A stretch of 64,000 nucleotides of DNA. Origin: Zasmidium citrigriseum (Eukaryota; Ascomycota; Dothideomycetes; Mycosphaerellales; Mycosphaerellaceae). This document shows positions 43,330 to 54,106 of the stretch, piece after piece (the first letter of the stretch is position 1; every line of letters begins with the position of its first letter). A program made the translations under genes and the position numbers. The notes beneath the pieces are model-generated. The model saw only the letters and a program-made list of their open reading frames with translations. It was not told where the DNA came from and made no database searches. The DNA is taken from positions 193,384 through 257,383 of the forward strand of contig NHNW01000029.1 of NCBI GenBank assembly GCA_002786025.1, given 5' to 3'.

Positions 43330-43860
43330 AAATCTTTACTATTTTTAGCCTTACTATCTTTCCTTTTCTTTAAAGTATTAAGAGTTAGGTTCTTCTTAAG
43401 GAAGGTTTCTAGCGCCTCGCTAGCGTTCTATAGGTTTTCCGCTAGCTCCTAGGTATTTTCCTTATAGCCGTAGCCCTTCTATTTAATAAGCTAATAAGCC
43501 TTTCCTTTCTTCTAGCCTTTCTTAAGTATCTCTTTAACTTAATATTCTTCGGCGCCGTTAATCTCCTCTAGCGGCGGCTATACGCCGTCGCCTTCGTAAT
43601 ATAGTTCGAGTAGCGATATATAGAATATAGAGTAGATAGCTCGTAGGCTTATTAGTAGCTTTAAGCGGTATACTTAAAGGCTAACTCGTTCTAGTACTTC
43701 GAAAGGTCTAACGAATTTAGCGCTAAATTTCTTCTTTAGTCGTAAGGAGCGGAGATTTCGCGAGCTTAATATTACCTTATCGCTAGCTTTAAACGAGCGG
43801 GGTTTATACTTCTTATTATAGTACTTCGCTTAGTACTCGCTAGTATAAACTAGGTTTTCT
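43330..43860 (-). pseudogene. Integrase C-terminus and chromodomain of the chromovirus
   Basis: The minus strand reads RSLRLKKKFSAKFVRPFEVL, the GPY/F-like module of chromoviral integrases, then a linker. The chromodomain follows, recognisable from VKEILKKG and KGYGYKENT with TAG in place of the conserved Trp codons. It targets integration to H3K9-methylated heterochromatin in related elements. Confidence 0.8.
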
Positions 43861-43899
43861 CGTAGCTCCTCTCGGACCTTTACTAGCTATTTAGCTCGT

Positions 43900-44620
43900 T
43901 CCTTAACTATAGGGGGTAGAGGTTTATCTCTCTCTCCTATAGTAACGTCCTCGTTACTAGGCGCTCGTATATACTTCGTATATACGGCGTAAAACGGGGT
44001 TAACTTTAGCGAAGCGTACTAGGCGTTATTCTATACGAACTTAGCCTATATTAGCTAATAGGCCTAGTCGTCTTAGTAGTAGTTAATAAAGTACCGTAGA
44101 TAGGTTTCTAGCGTTTAATTCGTTCGTTCCGTCTAACTATTAGTCTACGGGTAGAAGGCGGTAGAAAGCTAGCGTTTTACCTTCCCTCTCTATAGTAGTA
44201 AAGACTAAAAGGAACTAGTAAATAGGCTACCTCGATCGGAAACGATTAATACTAGTAAACTAAATCGCGTAATTAACTCCTTCTTAATAACGTCGGTAAG
44301 CTCGGTAGCTATAATAGTAGAATCTACTAGTACGAAGATAGATAGCTTAGAAAGCCTATCGATAATAATAAGGATCGTATCGACGACTCCTCTCTAGCTT
44401 TACGCTAGTAGTAAGCCTACGATAAAGTCTATACTCTAGTAAGATAGTATCTTATTAGGCTCGGGTATTTATAATAAGCTTAACTCGCTATATAGCTTAT
44501 ATGTCTTATACTTATTACGCTAGTAGACGTCGTAACGCTCGATATACGTCTAGATATCTTTAGTAAGGTCTCGCTAGTAGTACTTACGGCGTAAAGCCTT
44601 CTCTAACTTAGCTTCTCTAA
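43900..44620 (-). pseudogene. Integrase core of the chromovirus
   Basis: The minus strand carries TYIERYDVY (the second half of the HHCC zinc site with Cys to Tyr), a VVDTILIIIDRLSKLSIF-like stretch and SDRGSLFTS, corresponding to the DDE catalytic core. Confidence 0.75.
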
Positions 44621-46189
44621 AGTAACCCGCGCTTAGATTATTATAGTTACGTTCTATAATTTTAGCCTTTAGAGCTAGATCCTTAGGGATAAATACGAGG
44701 CTATTAGCGAGAAGTATACTATCGCGGCTTAGGCTCTACGCTAGCGATACGCTAGCTAACTCCGTCTACTCTTCCCTAGCGTTAAGCTATCTTAACTTCT
44801 TAAGAGCGAAGGCGTCCCTCTATTAGGCCTCTTTAATTAGCGTTAATAACGTTAACGGTATATCCGAGTAATAGCTTTCTCCCTTTACGTACTCTATTAC
44901 TCTCTTCCTCGAAGTATACCTAGCGTAACTAGCGTAGGTCGACGGCGCTTTCCCGTCTCTTCGAGTTAGTATAGTAGATATTAATCCCTTAGTACTAGAA
45001 GCTTTTATACTCCCGTAGGCGTTACTTCGTAACCCTAGCGTATTACCGTCGTAACGCTAATCGCCTAGAATTAGGGATACTATAGTAGAGCCTAACCTAG
45101 TCTCTTCCTATAAGGCTATAATCGAGCCTAACGACCGTCCGTCGTTTATCGTTCGCTCCTCTAGCGACTCGCTATCTATCCGAGCTACTCGATAGCGGAC
45201 CGTTAGGTACTCGTTTATTCTAGAGGTATACGCCTATTAATTAGAAAACTTCGGCTACTAAGCGAGAGTTTTATACTCTTTAAGCGCTTAGACCTCCTAC
45301 GGTCTTTCCTTACTACTAGCGGTACGTAAAGGAGAATCTAGAGACTACGCTTAACTCCGAGTAATCGCTAAGTTTACGTTAACGTTCCGAGTTTTATACT
45401 CGTTAAACGCTCGGACTACTTACGGCCCTTCCTTACTACTAGTAGTATATAAAAGAGAATCTAGAGACTAGGCTTAACCCTAGGTAACCGCTAAGTTTAT
45501 ATTAACGTCCCGCTCTTCGTAGATTATACTTTATAGGATTAGTAATATCGTTATAGTTACTTCTACGCGATCCTCTAGCTTATAGTCGAGGCGTTACGAG
45601 AGTCTATCTATAGGGTTCTTCTTTCCTTAGCGGTAGATAATCTAAATATTGTACTACGTAAGCTCTTTACTATATCTAGCCTAGCGAGAAGATAGCGTCT
45701 TCGTAGTACGGAAGTACTTAAGGTTATCGTAATCCGTAATTATAGGAATAACGTCCTTATAAGATAAGACGTATTAACGCTAGTATCTTACGCTCTTAAC
45801 GATAGCGAGAAGCTCTTAATCGTAGGTATAATACCTTAACTTAGCTCTCTTTATCTTACGGGAGTAGTATACGATCGGATACTAGTACTTATTGTTTAGC
45901 TAGCGTTTATCCGTCGATACGAGCTATACTAGAATACCTAAGATAGCGAAGGTAGAGGCGTTAGTCTCGATCCTCGTATCTATATCCTTTAAGAAATAAG
46001 CGAGGATAGGCGCTATCGTAAAGCGGGTTTTTAGCGCCTAAAACGCCTTAAGGGCTTCTTTACCTATAGGGAAGTAAGTCGCTCCTTTCTTCGAAGTAGC
46101 GAGGAGGTCTATTATAGGCCCTACTACTCGCGTATAGCCTTCGATAAACTAGCGGTAGAAGTTTATAAAGCCTAGGAACACCTATAGCT

Positions 46190-46870
46190 CCCGAAGGTTT
46201 ATTAGAATAGACTATTCGAGGATACTCGTAATACGCTTAGGTTCTATCGAGATTCCCTCTAGCGTTACGACGTATCCTAGGAAGTCGATCTTCTAAACTT
46301 CGAAAGTATACTTCGAGGGTTTAGCGTATAAGCCGTATTTACGTAGCCTCGCTAGGACCTCCCTAATATATCGCTAGTATTCCTCTAGCGTTAAGCTATA
46401 GATAAGAATATTATTAAGGTAGATAATATAGAAGTTATTTACTAATCTAGTAAGGTACTAGTTTATGTACGCCTAAAAGGTAGCTAGCGCGTTAGCTAAG
46501 CTAAAGGGTATAATAATATACTTAAAGTAACCGTATTAATAGCGGAAAGCTATCTTCTACTTATCGCCTAGGCGGATTCGAATATAATAATAAGTATTAC
46601 GAAGGTTAATCTTCGTAAAGTACTTAGTACCCTACAACCTATTAAGCAATTCGGAAATTAAGGGAAGGGGGTACCTATTCTTAGTAGTAATCGCGTTTAA
46701 ACCGCGATAGTTAACGTAGAGTCGTAGACCGCTATCCTTCTTAGGGACGAAAAGGATAGGGGCTCCTACTAGGCTAGTAGAAGGCTAGAGTCTACCTAGC
46801 TTTACGTTCTCGAGTATATATACTCGAAGAACTTCGAGCTATTCTAAACTTAAGGGGTAAATCGGTCTAT
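46190..46870 (-). pseudogene. Reverse transcriptase domain of the chromovirus
   Basis: The minus strand reads [20 protein letters not shown], then [51 protein letters not shown] and IIYLNNILIYS. The last is the YLDD box with both Asp codons changed to Asn. This is an unmistakable gypsy RT with RIP substitutions and TAG stops. Confidence 0.92.
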
Positions 46871-47379
46871 ATAGCGGCGACTTACCGTCTTATACCTCGA
46901 TAGCGTAATCGTAAGGTATACTATCTAGTACCGATATAGCCTTCTTATAGTTAAAGACGTCTATATAGTCTTTAGCCTAAGCGGGGACTAGTCGTATATC
47001 CGGCGGTCCGTCGTTATCGTCTATATTACGCTAGTCTAGGACGATAGTATATATATATAGTTCGCCTTCGATCTTAACGGTAAAATCCTCGGGGTCTATA
47101 ATAATCGCTTTCTACCCGCCGTCGGGGAACTAGAAGGTCGCGTTCCTCTAGTTAATAATAGGGTTGTATTAGAATAACTATAGGCGGCCTAGAAGGATAG
47201 AAGGCTTATCTATCTTAATAGCTTCGAAACGCTAGCGACTATCTAGCTTTTAGTTAGTACTATTAGAGGTTCTAATATTAAGGCGGTATATACCTAGGGA
47301 TCGATATTCCTAGTTAAAAATAGTCCTCGCCCTTACGATCGAGTACCTATCGATATAAAGGCGGTACAATAGTACTAAC

Positions 47380-47640
47380 TTCTACGATATAAAGTTATAG
47401 TCGGCTCCCGAATCTATAAGTCCGGAAGCCTTAACGGAAGGAGTAGTATCGTCTTAACCGAGCTCGACGTCGGCGTAAACGCGGCGTAAAACTAGCGGCT
47501 TACTAGTTTCCTCCTTCGGTTCTTCTAGTCCTAGGTACGTAGAGGTAGTAGTAACTAGGACTAATCTTTTTTCGGCTATCGGTAGTCCTTAGCCTAGTAG
47601 CCTAGTTTGCCGTAGTTAAAGTAGGTATTATCCTAATTCT
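47380..47640 (-). pseudogene. Gag CCHC knuckle and aspartic protease of the chromovirus
   Basis: The minus strand reads YFNYGKLGYWAKDY-like sequence at ~47,580-47,630 (CCHC with Cys/His changed to Tyr and the Trp codon now TAG) and ASGLIDSGADYNFIS at ~47,390-47,420, the protease active-site motif. Confidence 0.85.
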
Positions 47641-48779
47641 AATTCCTAATAGGCGTATAGTTCGCGTTTAAAGCGCTAGCTCCTCGCTAGGGTCTATTAT
47701 TCGGTCGTAGGGTAAACTATAGACAATCGTTACCTTAGCGCTAAGGAGGTCTATTCCCTAAACCGTTCGCGTTACCCCTAGGGTTCGGCTTCTTATCCTT
47801 ATCTTTATCCTTATCCTACGAAGGTCGGTAAAGGGTTCCTTTAAGACGAGAGAGGAGTAGGAGGAGTTCTATCCTCTTAAGTAGTAGAGATCCTTAGTAA
47901 AGTAGCTCCGTTCGTAAAGCCTAGGTAATACTAGCGATAAGTAGGTATAATCGCTATTTCTCCGTAAACGGTTCTATATCGACTTCCTACTCTAGGTTCT
48001 CTAGATACGTAGCGAAGTTAGCGACTCGCTAGCTAATACCTTACTTATATATAAAGAGCTAGACCGCGAAATCTATCGATTAGTTTATAGGGTCCTTAAC
48101 TTAGTCTATAAGCTAGGTACGTAGGATAGACTAGCGTTATCGCTCTCGTCCCTCTATCGATACGAAGGAGTCCTAATTAGTAGCTACTCGTCCTTTAAGA
48201 TAGGAAATAGTATAGGTATATCGTTCCTAAGAGAAGTAGTAAATATAAGGCTATATAGCGAAGACTATATTATATAATCTAATAAACTCTTTTATAGCGG
48301 CGATATTACCCCTACTAAACTCCTTCGGTACGCTAGGGCGTAGATTCCTCTCGAGTATAATAAGTTATAGCCTCGTCTCTATAGGGAGAACCTATCGTAT
48401 ATCCTTATCTTCGCTATCTTTAAAGGGGTCGTAGATAGTCGAGATTAGTAGTATACGGCCTATCGTATTATCTTAACGGCTTAAAGCCTACGGCTCGTCG
48501 TCGCTATTAGACGGCGCTCGTAGGCGTTTAGTACCTACGGCTATTTAGCCCTAGGCGAGTATAGTTTCGATAATAGCCTAGATATCGTCGGTAGTAAGCG
48601 GTAGTACTAGCGGCGGTTTATCTTAGGGTTAGTCGAGCTCTAGCTATTCTTTAATATCTTAGAGTTACTCGTCTAAGTTAGGGCTAGGGTTTAGAGTAGG
48701 TATATTGCCGCCTCTCTACCGTCTTATAGCTATTATTACGCTATATAACTAGATCCGTATAGATATAGAGTTATTAGAA

Positions 48780-49010
48780 TATTAGGCTTCACCTAGATAC
48801 GTAGGCTAGGTTACGTAACGAGAGCGAATAGCTATAGAAACGATAGTAGGTAAAGGTATCCCTTAAATACGACTTAGACTAATAACTAAGGAAGGAAGAG
48901 TATCTAAAGTATAGTATAAAAAGTACTATAGGCGCTAAGCTAGCGCTCTACGGGCTTATCGCCTAAGGTATCCCTTAGACTAACTTTATTAGAGTAAAGC
49001 TATCCTTATA
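48780..49010 (-). repeat. 5' LTR of the chromovirus (right copy)
   Basis: 231 bp, collinear with 41452-41682. It starts TATTAGGCTTC and ends CTTATA on the plus strand, so the terminal CA has become TA here. Confidence 0.92.
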
Positions 49011-49015
49011 CCGAG
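49011..49015. repeat. Target site duplication, right copy (CCGAG)
   Basis: It directly follows the right LTR and is identical to 41447-41451. Confidence 0.9.
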
Positions 49016-50930
49016 GTAGCGAATTCTAAAGTAAAGGCTAACGCTATCTAGAAAGAGGATATAGAGTATACGGCCGCTATAGTACGTAGAGAGAGGGTTA
49101 CTAAGAAAGCGAGAAAGTCTCGTATAATAGAGCTTACTTAGGCTAAAGAAGATAAGCTAACTCTAGATAAGATATAAGACTAGGAGGTAGCGACTAAGAC
49201 TAGCCGCGCTAAGTTCGCGCGAAGATACGGTATAGACGTAACTAGACTATCGCCGCTTTAGAAGATCGTACTAGCCCTAGATAATAATAATACCTACCCG
49301 TTAGATCCTACTTATTCGGAAGCGAAGGGATTAGCCTACCTACTCTATAAGCTCCTTATAAAGTAAATCCTTACCCCTAAAGCCCTCGTTAAGTATAATA
49401 AGTAGCTATAGAGGTTCTAGTTCCTATCTAGTCTACTATAGCTATAATCTCCGCTTTACTACCTTAAAAGCTATATACTATCTAAGTATACGAGATAGTC
49501 GATTATAGCGCTACTACTCCTCTAGACCTAGTTAACTAACGACTATATCTAGGAGTAATTTCGAGATACTATACTTAAGAAGATAAAGCTAGTTACTAAT
49601 CGGCTATAGTAAGTAGGTATTCTAATTTAGGATATTATAGCCTCTATAGTAATCGTACGGGTCTTCGCTACGATAGCTAGGTCTAATATATACCTTATAT
49701 TAAGTAAGTTTACTAGCGAGTAGTATATCTAGTTCTTTAACGAGTTAAAGGAGTACTAGGTAATATTCTAGGGACTATACGAGTATAGTATAGTAGTAGT
49801 AGAGAATAAGCCTTAGAGCCGCTTAGCCTCGCCTCGCCGTATAAGTAATAGAGGTAGTCGTATAGGAAGTCGTAGAAGTCGTAGAAGTCGTCTAGGTAGC
49901 CGCGGCGGTACTAGTACTAACGTTAGTAGTAGAGAGTTCGACGCTAAGGCTAGTAAGCCTAAGTAGTAGACTAAGTCGAAAATTAGAGCGCTCGAATACC
50001 TTAGTATTATTAAGCGCCTAAACGTATATATTAGCTTATACTATAATAATACGATTACCGAGTATAGCTTCGCTAGTAACTATAACGTCCTTATTAGCGA
50101 AGATAAGTACCGTAAGTTTAAGCGGGAGATCTATAATACTAACTTATAGAATCTAGAGAGGGACCTCCTATATTACTAGTACCTAGAGATAAGCGTACGT
50201 CTTATAGTCTAAGGTAGTTATCTAGATAACCTAGAACTATCTTCTAAGATCTAGTAGATTATTTAAGAGAACCCCTAGCTACTAGATAAGATCCTTCTAT
50301 ATATAGAGCGTAGTACTAACGCTATTAACGACCTATCGCTCCTTAATAGATTAGAGATTAAAGAGGACGCCTAGTATTAAGAGCTCGTAACTAGTAGCTA
50401 TCTAGTTACGTATTACTATAAGACCTTCCTCGATCTTCTAGTTAAGAATAATAGTATAATATTTATATTCTATAAGTCGCTTACTACTATATACGAGAAG
50501 GACTATAGTATAACTCGAGGCTAGATAAGTAACTCGGTACCTATCTACTAGTAGAAGCGTCTAGGTTTTAATAATCTAGATTCGTAGCGTCGTATTATCC
50601 TTTACTATAGCGACTTCGTCCGATTCTACGGTAACTATATAGGTCGAGTCGACTAGATCTTTAGCTATTATAGTATAGCGTCTATAGATCGTTACCTCTT
50701 CCTTATTATAAGCCTAGTAGTCGCTACTAGATACTATAATCTAATCCTCGGCTTTACTAACTATAGACTAGACCTAAAGAAGGGGACTCGTATCGTTAGC
50801 CTACTAAAGATTAGTAGTAAGAAGTTATAGATAGTTCCTTATAGTAAGAAGATTAGTACTAAGCTTAAGGATAGTAATAAGATACTCTTCGTCGACTAGG
50901 ATATATAGTAGCTCTAAAGGTATAATACCG
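49016..50930 (+). pseudogene. Long RIP-broken plus-strand frame, right part
   Basis: This continues the frame of 39400-41451: the 7,564-bp insertion shifts the phase by one and the frame is open again in frame 2 for ~640 codons with only TAG/TAA breaks. Readable pieces are VRRERVTKKARKSRIIELT, RRYGIDVTRLSPL, DPTYSEAKGLAYLLYKLL, an Arg/Ser-rich RRISNRGSRIGSRRSRRSR, and SFASNYNVLISEDKYRKF. I do not recognise the protein. Gag-like or transposase-associated roles are both possible. Confidence 0.5.
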
Positions 50931-52380
50931 CTAGCTTTAGATAAGTACGCGAGCTAATATAATATTATAGATATACTATAAGCGGGTATTTCGTAATCGT
51001 AGACCGTATTATTAAGCTAGGTACGTCCTTATTAGTAGAAATAGTTAGGTATTAGAGTCTAATAGTAGTATAGATCCTCTTATTAGTAGATACTAGAGTC
51101 TAGTACTCTACGAGGTATATATAAGTAGCCTTACTTTAAAACTATAAAGCTAACGTATAATAGATATCCGCTTCTACTAGCGTCTTTTAATAGGACAATA
51201 GGTATATTACTATAAAAAGCCTAAATAGAGATTACTAGCTAACGTCTTTTAATAGTAAACGCGACTCCTTCTTTCTTAAATATCGGATATCCTATAGTAC
51301 GTAGGTACCTTAGCCCCTAAGCGTTCTAACCTCTTTACTAACTATTCTTTAAAGATAGAACTACGGCGGTATCGTTCTTACTTAAATACTAATAGTATTC
51401 CTTCTTTTTCTCCTTATTTAATTTTCTTTAACTTTCTTCGACTTTACGACTAAGCTACTTTCCTTCTTTAACTTTCTATACGACTAAATAACCTCGCTCT
51501 CTTCGATTTAGTGTTCGCTATTCGAATTCTCGACTTTCTAGTTTTACGACTTTACGACTATACGACTAATAGAGCGCGATAGAAAGGTAGTAGATATTAT
51601 ATAGAAAGAAGGTAATAAGAGTAGAAGAGAAGCCTTAGTTAGCGTAGATAAGGGGGTTTAGTATTTAAGGTTATTAGTTAGCTTACTTCGATTAGTAGCG
51701 CTAGCGACGGTAATATAACCTAACCGCCTAGGTAACTAGCTTAGATAGTATATAATATAATAATAGTTTTAATATATTAAAAATCGAAGCGCCTATAGGT
51801 ACGCCTAGGGGTATAAGAAGGGTACCTAGAGGGGCGTACGTAACCTAGTATAAGGTATTCGCTAAACCGTTCCCTAATCGTTTATTTTAACTTAATTATT
51901 TATCGAACTATTATTTAAATAACTAAAATAAAGATTAAGGCGTAATACGTATTAATATATATATATAGGTAACTCTTTAATAAAGAGATACGCGTATAGA
52001 AAGATTAAACGAGGTTAACTACTAGTTTGCGGATAAAGGCGTTAGAGTTTACAACTTCTATATATTTTAAAGAGCTAATATTTTAAGCTATTAGTTTTTA
52101 CGTAATACCTAATATTTATAAGGATTCATCTTGAACTTATGGTTAATAAATCGTAAGTAGACTTAAGTAATTGTTTTGAAAAAAGCGTTCTCGAATCGAT
52201 TAAAACTTATTTAAAACGCCCCCTACTTCCGCTATGGAATGGTGCCGTTGGTCGACCACGCGGCTCCAGTCCAGGAATGACGTATCGCTTCCAAGCTGCC
52301 TGCATTTCGGTCAACCAAATGGGCCTTCTCAACTCCGCCTTGAGTATTCTCTCCTTCACCAACACTATTACCGGGCCAAC

Positions 52381-53586
52381 ATGAGCAACTATGGCGCCTT
52401 TGGCAGCTTCGAGCTCAACAGCATCGTTCGCGGCGCCCAGCTTACCGTCGTTGGCGCGAACAGAGCTCTGCAGAACCCCGGCCTCTTCACGAGCGAGCAC
52501 TACAAGCAGGCGGCGCTTGCAGTCGCTGCAGGCATTGCTATCCGCCTGCTCGTAGCGATTCCTGTATGCCAAATACCGTGCTGTATTACTCTCATCCACT
52601 AACAGCAGCAGACCATTGGCATTCGAGTCCTACTTCGCTTCGCAGGCCTTTTCACCGACCTCCAAGGCTCAACATGGGACGAAGACGTTATTGAGGGAAT
52701 CGAGTTCATCGAGCACTCCGTGTTGCAAGTGCCGTTCTTCCTGATGAGCTTCATGAGATACCTGAGCCCTGCAATGGACCACATGTTCATGGATTCGCTC
52801 CAATGGGTCGACCAGACCTACATCCAGAAACACAAGTCCGATGATCCCTCTCAACTACGAGCCATGTACTTTCCGAACCTACGCATGTACAGCCAACATG
52901 CAGAGACTGCACAAAAGAAGGATCCGTACAAAGCTATGATGGCGTTTCTGAAACGCTTTGGCAAGAAGGCGGCGCTGTCCTTGGGGATCTATCTGTTGTC
53001 TTTCCTACCTGTGGTGGGACGCTTCGTACTTCCAGCGGCCAGCTTCTATACCTTCAACAAGGCAGTTGGATGGCAGCCTGCTGTGCTCGTCTTTGGCAGC
53101 GGTCTCTTCGTACCAAAGCGGTACCTTGTTATGTTTCTACAGAGCTACTTCTCTAGCAGAAGCTTGATGCGAGAATTGGTGAGTTGGAACATTATCATTC
53201 AGGATCGTACTGACGACTGGAAGCTTGAACCGTACTTCTCTCGAATCCGATACAACTCGGACCAGAAGAGACTCTGGTTCCACGACCGCGAGGGCGTCCT
53301 GTACGGCTTTGCTGTTGCGTTCTTCGTCTTCCTGAAGATACCGCTCCTAGGGGTCCTCATCTACGGCGTGGCAGAAGCTTCGACTGCATACCTCGTCACC
53401 AAAATCACCGAGCCACCGCCTCCACCGCCAGAAGCCGAAGAATTCAAAAAGAAGGACGTACGTTGGGAGAACAAGCACGAGTTCTTGTCATTACCCCTCG
53501 ACGCCGTGGATAAGTTCAATGTCTCGACAGGCGAGAAGAAGCAGGGCTCGGGTACTGGAGAGCTCAAGAGTAGGCAGTTCACATAA
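52381..53586 (+). CDS. usgS: Transmembrane protein UsgS-like
   Basis: Exons are 52381-52563 and ~52606-53586, giving about 387 aa. The start MSNYGAFGSF is chosen over an in-frame ATG at 52234 because family members begin near this point. Recognised segments are LNSIVRGAQLTVVGANRALQ, SVLQVPFFLMSFMRYLSPAM, DSLQWVDQTYIQKHKSDDP, LSFLPVVGRFVLPAASFYTF, SGLFVPKRYLVMFLQSYFSS and IPLLGVLIYGVAEASTAYLV. Hydrophobic stretches predict about four membrane spans, with a Pro-rich PPPPPPE and charged C-terminus. The biochemical role is not known to me; the protein is conserved in filamentous ascomycetes. The intron ends in a run of three CAG triplets, so the exact acceptor is uncertain by 3 or 6 bases. Confidence 0.86.
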
Positions 53587-54106
53587 GAGCACAGAACGAG
53601 CAGTACCAGCACCACGGACCTGTCACACAGGTTTCCAAGATCCAGAACGATCCCATACGCCCTTGGCACTCACTGCAGAAGGCTTGTCTCTGACTCTAAT
53701 AGGCAGGCGATGACATCCGAGTTTGCCTTGGACCTGAGCGAGCTAGCAGAGCTCCTTGAAGCTCGAGCATCCCCGCAACGCAAGAGCAGCAATCGGCCAA
53801 TGGCGATAGCTACGCATCGCCTACACGTCGCCTGCGCGGTCTTATCAGCCTTCGCCCAAGCTGTTACCCAACGCCTTACCGGGCGCGTCAACGCGTACAT
53901 CATGCTCCGCCTTATCGCTCCGGATCGACGACGTAGTTGACCCCGCCTGACAACTGCGAGGTCGCGAGGTGGGCCAAAGGAAGGAAAAAGTGTAGGCATT
54001 ATATCTCTGCTATCCTTCTCTTGCGTCTCTCCTCTTCTCTCACTTCGTACCCTCAGACATTCGTAACTTCTCAAAACTCTACAATCGTTCGTGAAGAGCA
54101 GCAAAA
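53587..54106 (+). promoter_or_regulatory. Formamidase upstream region with GATA-factor sites
   Basis: This 520-bp interval has three HGATAR sites: CGATAG at 53804-53809 (+), TGATAAG at 53841-53847 (-) and CGATAAG at 53911-53917 (-). There is also a CCAAT at 53797-53801. They lie 190-310 bp before the formamidase ATG. AreA-type GATA factors activate nitrogen-catabolic genes, including formamidase in Aspergillus, so nitrogen control is likely but inferred. Confidence 0.5.

Larger units (their letters stand above)
41452..49010 (-). mobile_element. Ty3/gypsy chromovirus, complete but RIP-inactivated
   Basis: This is 7,559 bp with 231-bp direct LTRs and 5-bp duplications. Coding order on the minus strand is gag with CCHC knuckle (~47,580-47,630), protease (DSGAD at ~47,400-47,420), reverse transcriptase (~46,190-46,870), RNase H, integrase (~43,900-44,600) and chromodomain (~43,430-43,560). 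The order protease, RT, integrase defines Ty3/gypsy, and the integrase chromodomain defines chromoviruses. A purine run (GGAAGGAGGAGG) adjoins the 3' LTR at 41,686-41,700 as polypurine tract and fixes the orientation. Dozens of TAG/TAA codons and Cys-to-Tyr changes show RIP inactivation. A third frame on the plus strand lies between pol and the 3' LTR. I found no convincing tRNA primer-binding site. Confidence 0.92.
34290..52190. repeat. RIP-mutated repeat block
   Basis: Over 18 kb the dinucleotides CpA and TpG are almost missing and TpA is hugely raised, while CpG stays common (acgcg, gcgcg, ctcgcg). For instance, I find no CA or TG in 40,021-40,320. This is what C-to-T change in CpA context on both strands, i.e. 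RIP, leaves at saturation. TGG, CAG and CAA codons have become TAG or TAA, so no long ATG frame survives. The content is nested mobile elements: a full chromovirus, a split long plus-strand frame, and further unclassified remains. Both borders are sharp (about 34,290 and 52,190), and neighbouring genes show no mutation. Confidence 0.9.

Noticed and set aside
48740..48779. tRNA primer-binding site next to the 5' LTR
   Set aside because: The sequence after the LTR on the minus strand (TTCTAATAACTC) cannot be matched to a tRNA 3' end with confidence after RIP changes.
34290..52190. Starship-type giant element with a tyrosine recombinase captain
   Set aside because: I looked for a DUF3435-like captain near the borders and saw none; the contents are an LTR element and a long unidentified frame.
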